Source: Anaerolineales bacterium
Lineage (GTDB): Bacteria; Chloroflexota; Anaerolineae; Anaerolineales; DRMV01
DNA length: 8,461 nt
Reading direction: 5' to 3'
Assembly: GCA_015484985.1 (NCBI GenBank)
Contig: WFUL01000131.1
Span: forward strand, 1 to 8,461
Both the position numbers and the translations under genes were made by a program. Positions 7,131-8,461 of the stretch are shown here, piece by piece. Position 1 is the first letter of the stretch. Each line of letters starts with the position of its first letter. The notes below the pieces were generated by a model. The model made no database searches. It was given only the letters and a program-made list of their open reading frames with translations, and was not told the origin of the DNA.

Positions 7131-7142
7131 CTTGGGTATAAT
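7116..7142 (+). promoter_or_regulatory. Probable promoter of the MBL-fold gene
   Basis: A perfect -10 TATAAT (7137-7142) is preceded by ATGACC (7116-7121), which matches four of six TTGACA positions with a 15-bp spacer, slightly short. Transcription would begin near 7149, giving a leader of about 25 nt that carries AAAGGA (7160-7165) before the ATG at 7174. The position after a gene-free region and likely terminator supports it. Confidence 0.5.
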
Positions 7143-7143
7143 G

Positions 7144-7164
7144 CCTTTGACGACTCAACAAAGG
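7144..7164. repeat. Dyad CCTTTG-N9-CAAAGG over start region of the MBL-fold gene
   Basis: Perfect 6-bp inverted arms at 7144-7149 and 7159-7164 flank a 9-bp spacer. The dyad lies directly downstream of the TATAAT box, and its right arm contains most of the AAAGGA ribosome binding site (7160-7165). It could be an operator, or a stem that hides the ribosome site, though transcripts starting at 7149 would lack most of the left arm. A chance occurrence is possible. Confidence 0.35.
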
Positions 7165-7165
7165 A
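7160..7165 (+). promoter_or_regulatory. Ribosome binding site of the MBL-fold gene
   Basis: AAAGGA is 8 bp before the ATG at 7174. Earlier in-frame starts (7132, 7141, 7165) overlap the promoter box or the ribosome site itself, so 7174 is preferred. Confidence 0.65.
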
Positions 7166-7173
7166 TGGTGGAT

Positions 7174-8052
7174 ATGATTGAGATTGCGTCCCGGGTCTAC
7201 ATTGAAGACCGTTACCCAGGACCGATTTTGGGTTTGGCTGTGCTGGCCCGAGGCATTGTATTAGTCGACGCGCCTCCCTGCCCAGATGCCGCGCAGACCT
7301 GGCAACACGCCATTCGGGCTATGAATGGAGGGTTTCCGGATCGCATCCTGGTGCTTCTGGACCATCATCCCGACCGCACCCTGGGAGCCGCCATCGTCAA
7401 TGGTACCATCGTAGCCCACGAATCTACAGCCCATTGGTTCCAACAGCACACGTCCTACTTTCGTCCGAGCACGGAGAAACGAGGAGAGATGTGGGAGACC
7501 TGTCCTACTTTGCAATCTCCCCAATGGCCTCGCCCCCATGTAGCCTTTACTGACCAGTTAAGCCTGTATTTAGGGGACATCCCCGTCTACGTTCATCACC
7601 GTCCTGGTCCGGCTCCCGGGGCCAGTTGGCTGGAAATTCCCCACCTACGGGTGATCTTCGTGGGAGATGCCGTAGTTCTTAAAGAGCCACCTTTCTTAGC
7701 GGAAGCCGATCTGGAAGCCTGGATACAAACCCTCGATATCTTACTGGAGCAATACGGTCACTATTTCATCGTTAGTGGTAGAGATGGACTCATCGAACCC
7801 GAACGGGATATTCCCCAAATGCGCCAGCGCCTGGAGGAATGGCACCAACAACTCACCACCTGGGGGAAGGAAAAACAACCCTGGTCGAAGGTGTCCAAAC
7901 AAGTGGAAAAGTGGCTGGCCATTTGGGACCCGCCCTCCGAGCGTCAGGCCCAGATCTTTCGGCAGCGCCTCCTCTATGGTGTGGGCAATTACTACCGACG
8001 GCGCTTTCTGACCCCCAAGCGCCGGGGGCGACGATCCAAGGGCAGTGGCTAA
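7174..8052 (+). CDS. Metallo-beta-lactamase-fold protein with degenerate metal site
   Basis: The 292-residue protein follows the MBL fold order: an N-terminal strand region with GIVLVDAPP (27-35), ILVLLDHHPDRTLGA (58-72) where the HxHxDH motif belongs, IVAHESTAHWF (79-89), HHRPGPAPGASW (141-152) where PGHTPG belongs, VIFVGDAVV (160-168) and FIVSGRDG (198-205) where PGHG belongs. Aligned by eye, H65, D67 and D165 are kept, but the first motif His is Asp63, the third is Arg68, the PGH His is Pro146 and the last His is Arg203. A normal two-metal hydrolase site looks impossible. A helical region (about 210-265) and a strongly basic tail (NYYRRRF to KRRGRRSKG, 272-290) follow. There is no signal peptide. 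It lies 28 bp before a response regulator. The function is unknown; a binding or sensing role is possible, but this is speculation. Confidence 0.8.
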   Translation: MIEIASRVYIEDRYPGPILGLAVLARGIVLVDAPPCPDAAQTWQHAIRAMNGGFPDRILVLLDHHPDRTLGAAIVNGTIVAHESTAHWFQQHTSYFRPSTEKRGEMWETCPTLQSPQWPRPHVAFTDQLSLYLGDIPVYVHHRPGPAPGASWLEIPHLRVIFVGDAVVLKEPPFLAEADLEAWIQTLDILLEQYGHYFIVSGRDGLIEPERDIPQMRQRLEEWHQQLTTWGKEKQPWSKVSKQVEKWLAIWDPPSERQAQIFRQRLLYGVGNYYRRRFLTPKRRGRRSKGSG

Positions 8053-8080
8053 GGAAATCCATGGCAGGAGAGAGAAAGGA

Positions 8081-8461
8081 ATGAGTATCCATCGCATCCT
8101 TGTGGTGGAAGATGAGCCAGAAACGGCCCGTATGGTCCAAGATATTATCCGAAACTATTTCCAAGATGTGGCGGAAGTCAGCACGGTACTTTCCGCCGAG
8201 GAAGCGCTATTGGAATCCCTGGAGTACAGCCCGGACTTGTTGATTGCCGATTTGGGGCTTCCCGGCCTTTCCGGGGACCGGTTCATCCGGCGCTTCCGGC
8301 GCATCTGTCCCGGGACGCCTATCATCGTGATTACCGGCTGGGACCGTCGTCAGGCCAAGGGGGCGTTGCATCGTTTGGGCGTGGATGCTTTGCTCTTCAA
8401 ACCCTTCGAGCCTCAGAAATTGGTGGAGCACATCCAACGCCTGCTCCCCTCACAACAAGGT
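8081..8461 (+). CDS. Response regulator receiver domain (3' end beyond window)
   Basis: An open frame of 127 codons from ATG 8081 to the window edge encodes a CheY-like receiver that accepts phosphate from a histidine kinase. Visible marks are the acidic pair Glu10/Asp11 in ILVVEDE (6-12), phospho-acceptor Asp57 in IADLGLPGLSG (55-65), Thr85 in IVITGWD, and Lys107 with Pro108 in LLFKPF. All canonical switch residues are present, so the domain should be functional. AGGAG (8066-8070) precedes the start by 10 bp; a closer AAAGGA abuts the ATG. The receiver is essentially complete at the window end, after LVEHIQRLLPS. Whether an output domain follows cannot be seen. The 28-bp gap to the MBL-fold gene suggests cotranscription. 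No histidine kinase is in view. Confidence 0.92.
   Translation, partial: MSIHRILVVEDEPETARMVQDIIRNYFQDVAEVSTVLSAEEALLESLEYSPDLLIADLGLPGLSGDRFIRRFRRICPGTPIIVITGWDRRQAKGALHRLGVDALLFKPFEPQKLVEHIQRLLPSQQG

Overview
The window looks like an ordinary chromosomal stretch of a GC-rich bacterium, most likely a member of the Chloroflexota (Anaerolineae-like). This assignment is inference. It rests on the style of the dephospho-CoA kinase (Walker A GNIATGKS, with a long C-terminal extension), on the presence of a membrane diadenylate cyclase with its YbbR partner, and on the mix of Shine-Dalgarno-led, tightly packed genes. No phage, transposon, CRISPR, tRNA or rRNA signature was seen.

Layout. Every gene runs on the + strand. 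The window opens with the last 33 codons of an unidentified protein (stop at 101-103). A compact gene train follows: coaE (118-1311, kinase fused to a GNAT-like domain), cdaA (1335-2204, c-di-AMP synthase), cdaR/ybbR (2201-3475, overlapping cdaA by 4 bp), guaA (3498-5060, GMP synthase), hisH (5098-5721, glutaminase subunit) and a NeuB/SpsE-type sugar-acid synthase (5762-6850). Gaps are 40 bp or less and each gene has a recognisable ribosome binding site, so this could be one long transcript. A TATAAT box overlapping the hisH stop may give the NeuB-family gene its own promoter.

A 323-bp stretch without a credible gene follows (6851-7173). It begins with overlapping inverted repeats, including a strong 46-nt imperfect hairpin, and ends with a second GGGTATAAT promoter-like box. 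That box drives a probable two-gene unit: a metallo-beta-lactamase-fold protein (7174-8052) whose metal-binding motifs are mostly lost, and a response-regulator receiver domain (8081 to the window end, incomplete).

How the genes fit together. The first block supplies core cofactor and nucleotide functions (CoA, c-di-AMP, GMP). hisH may feed histidine synthesis or, given its neighbour, ammonia-dependent modification of a surface sugar. The most unusual points are the kinase-acetyltransferase fusion with a degraded acetyl-CoA loop, the NeuB homologue with substituted catalytic positions, and the ligand-poor MBL protein beside a response regulator. No clearly new defence or mobile system was found.
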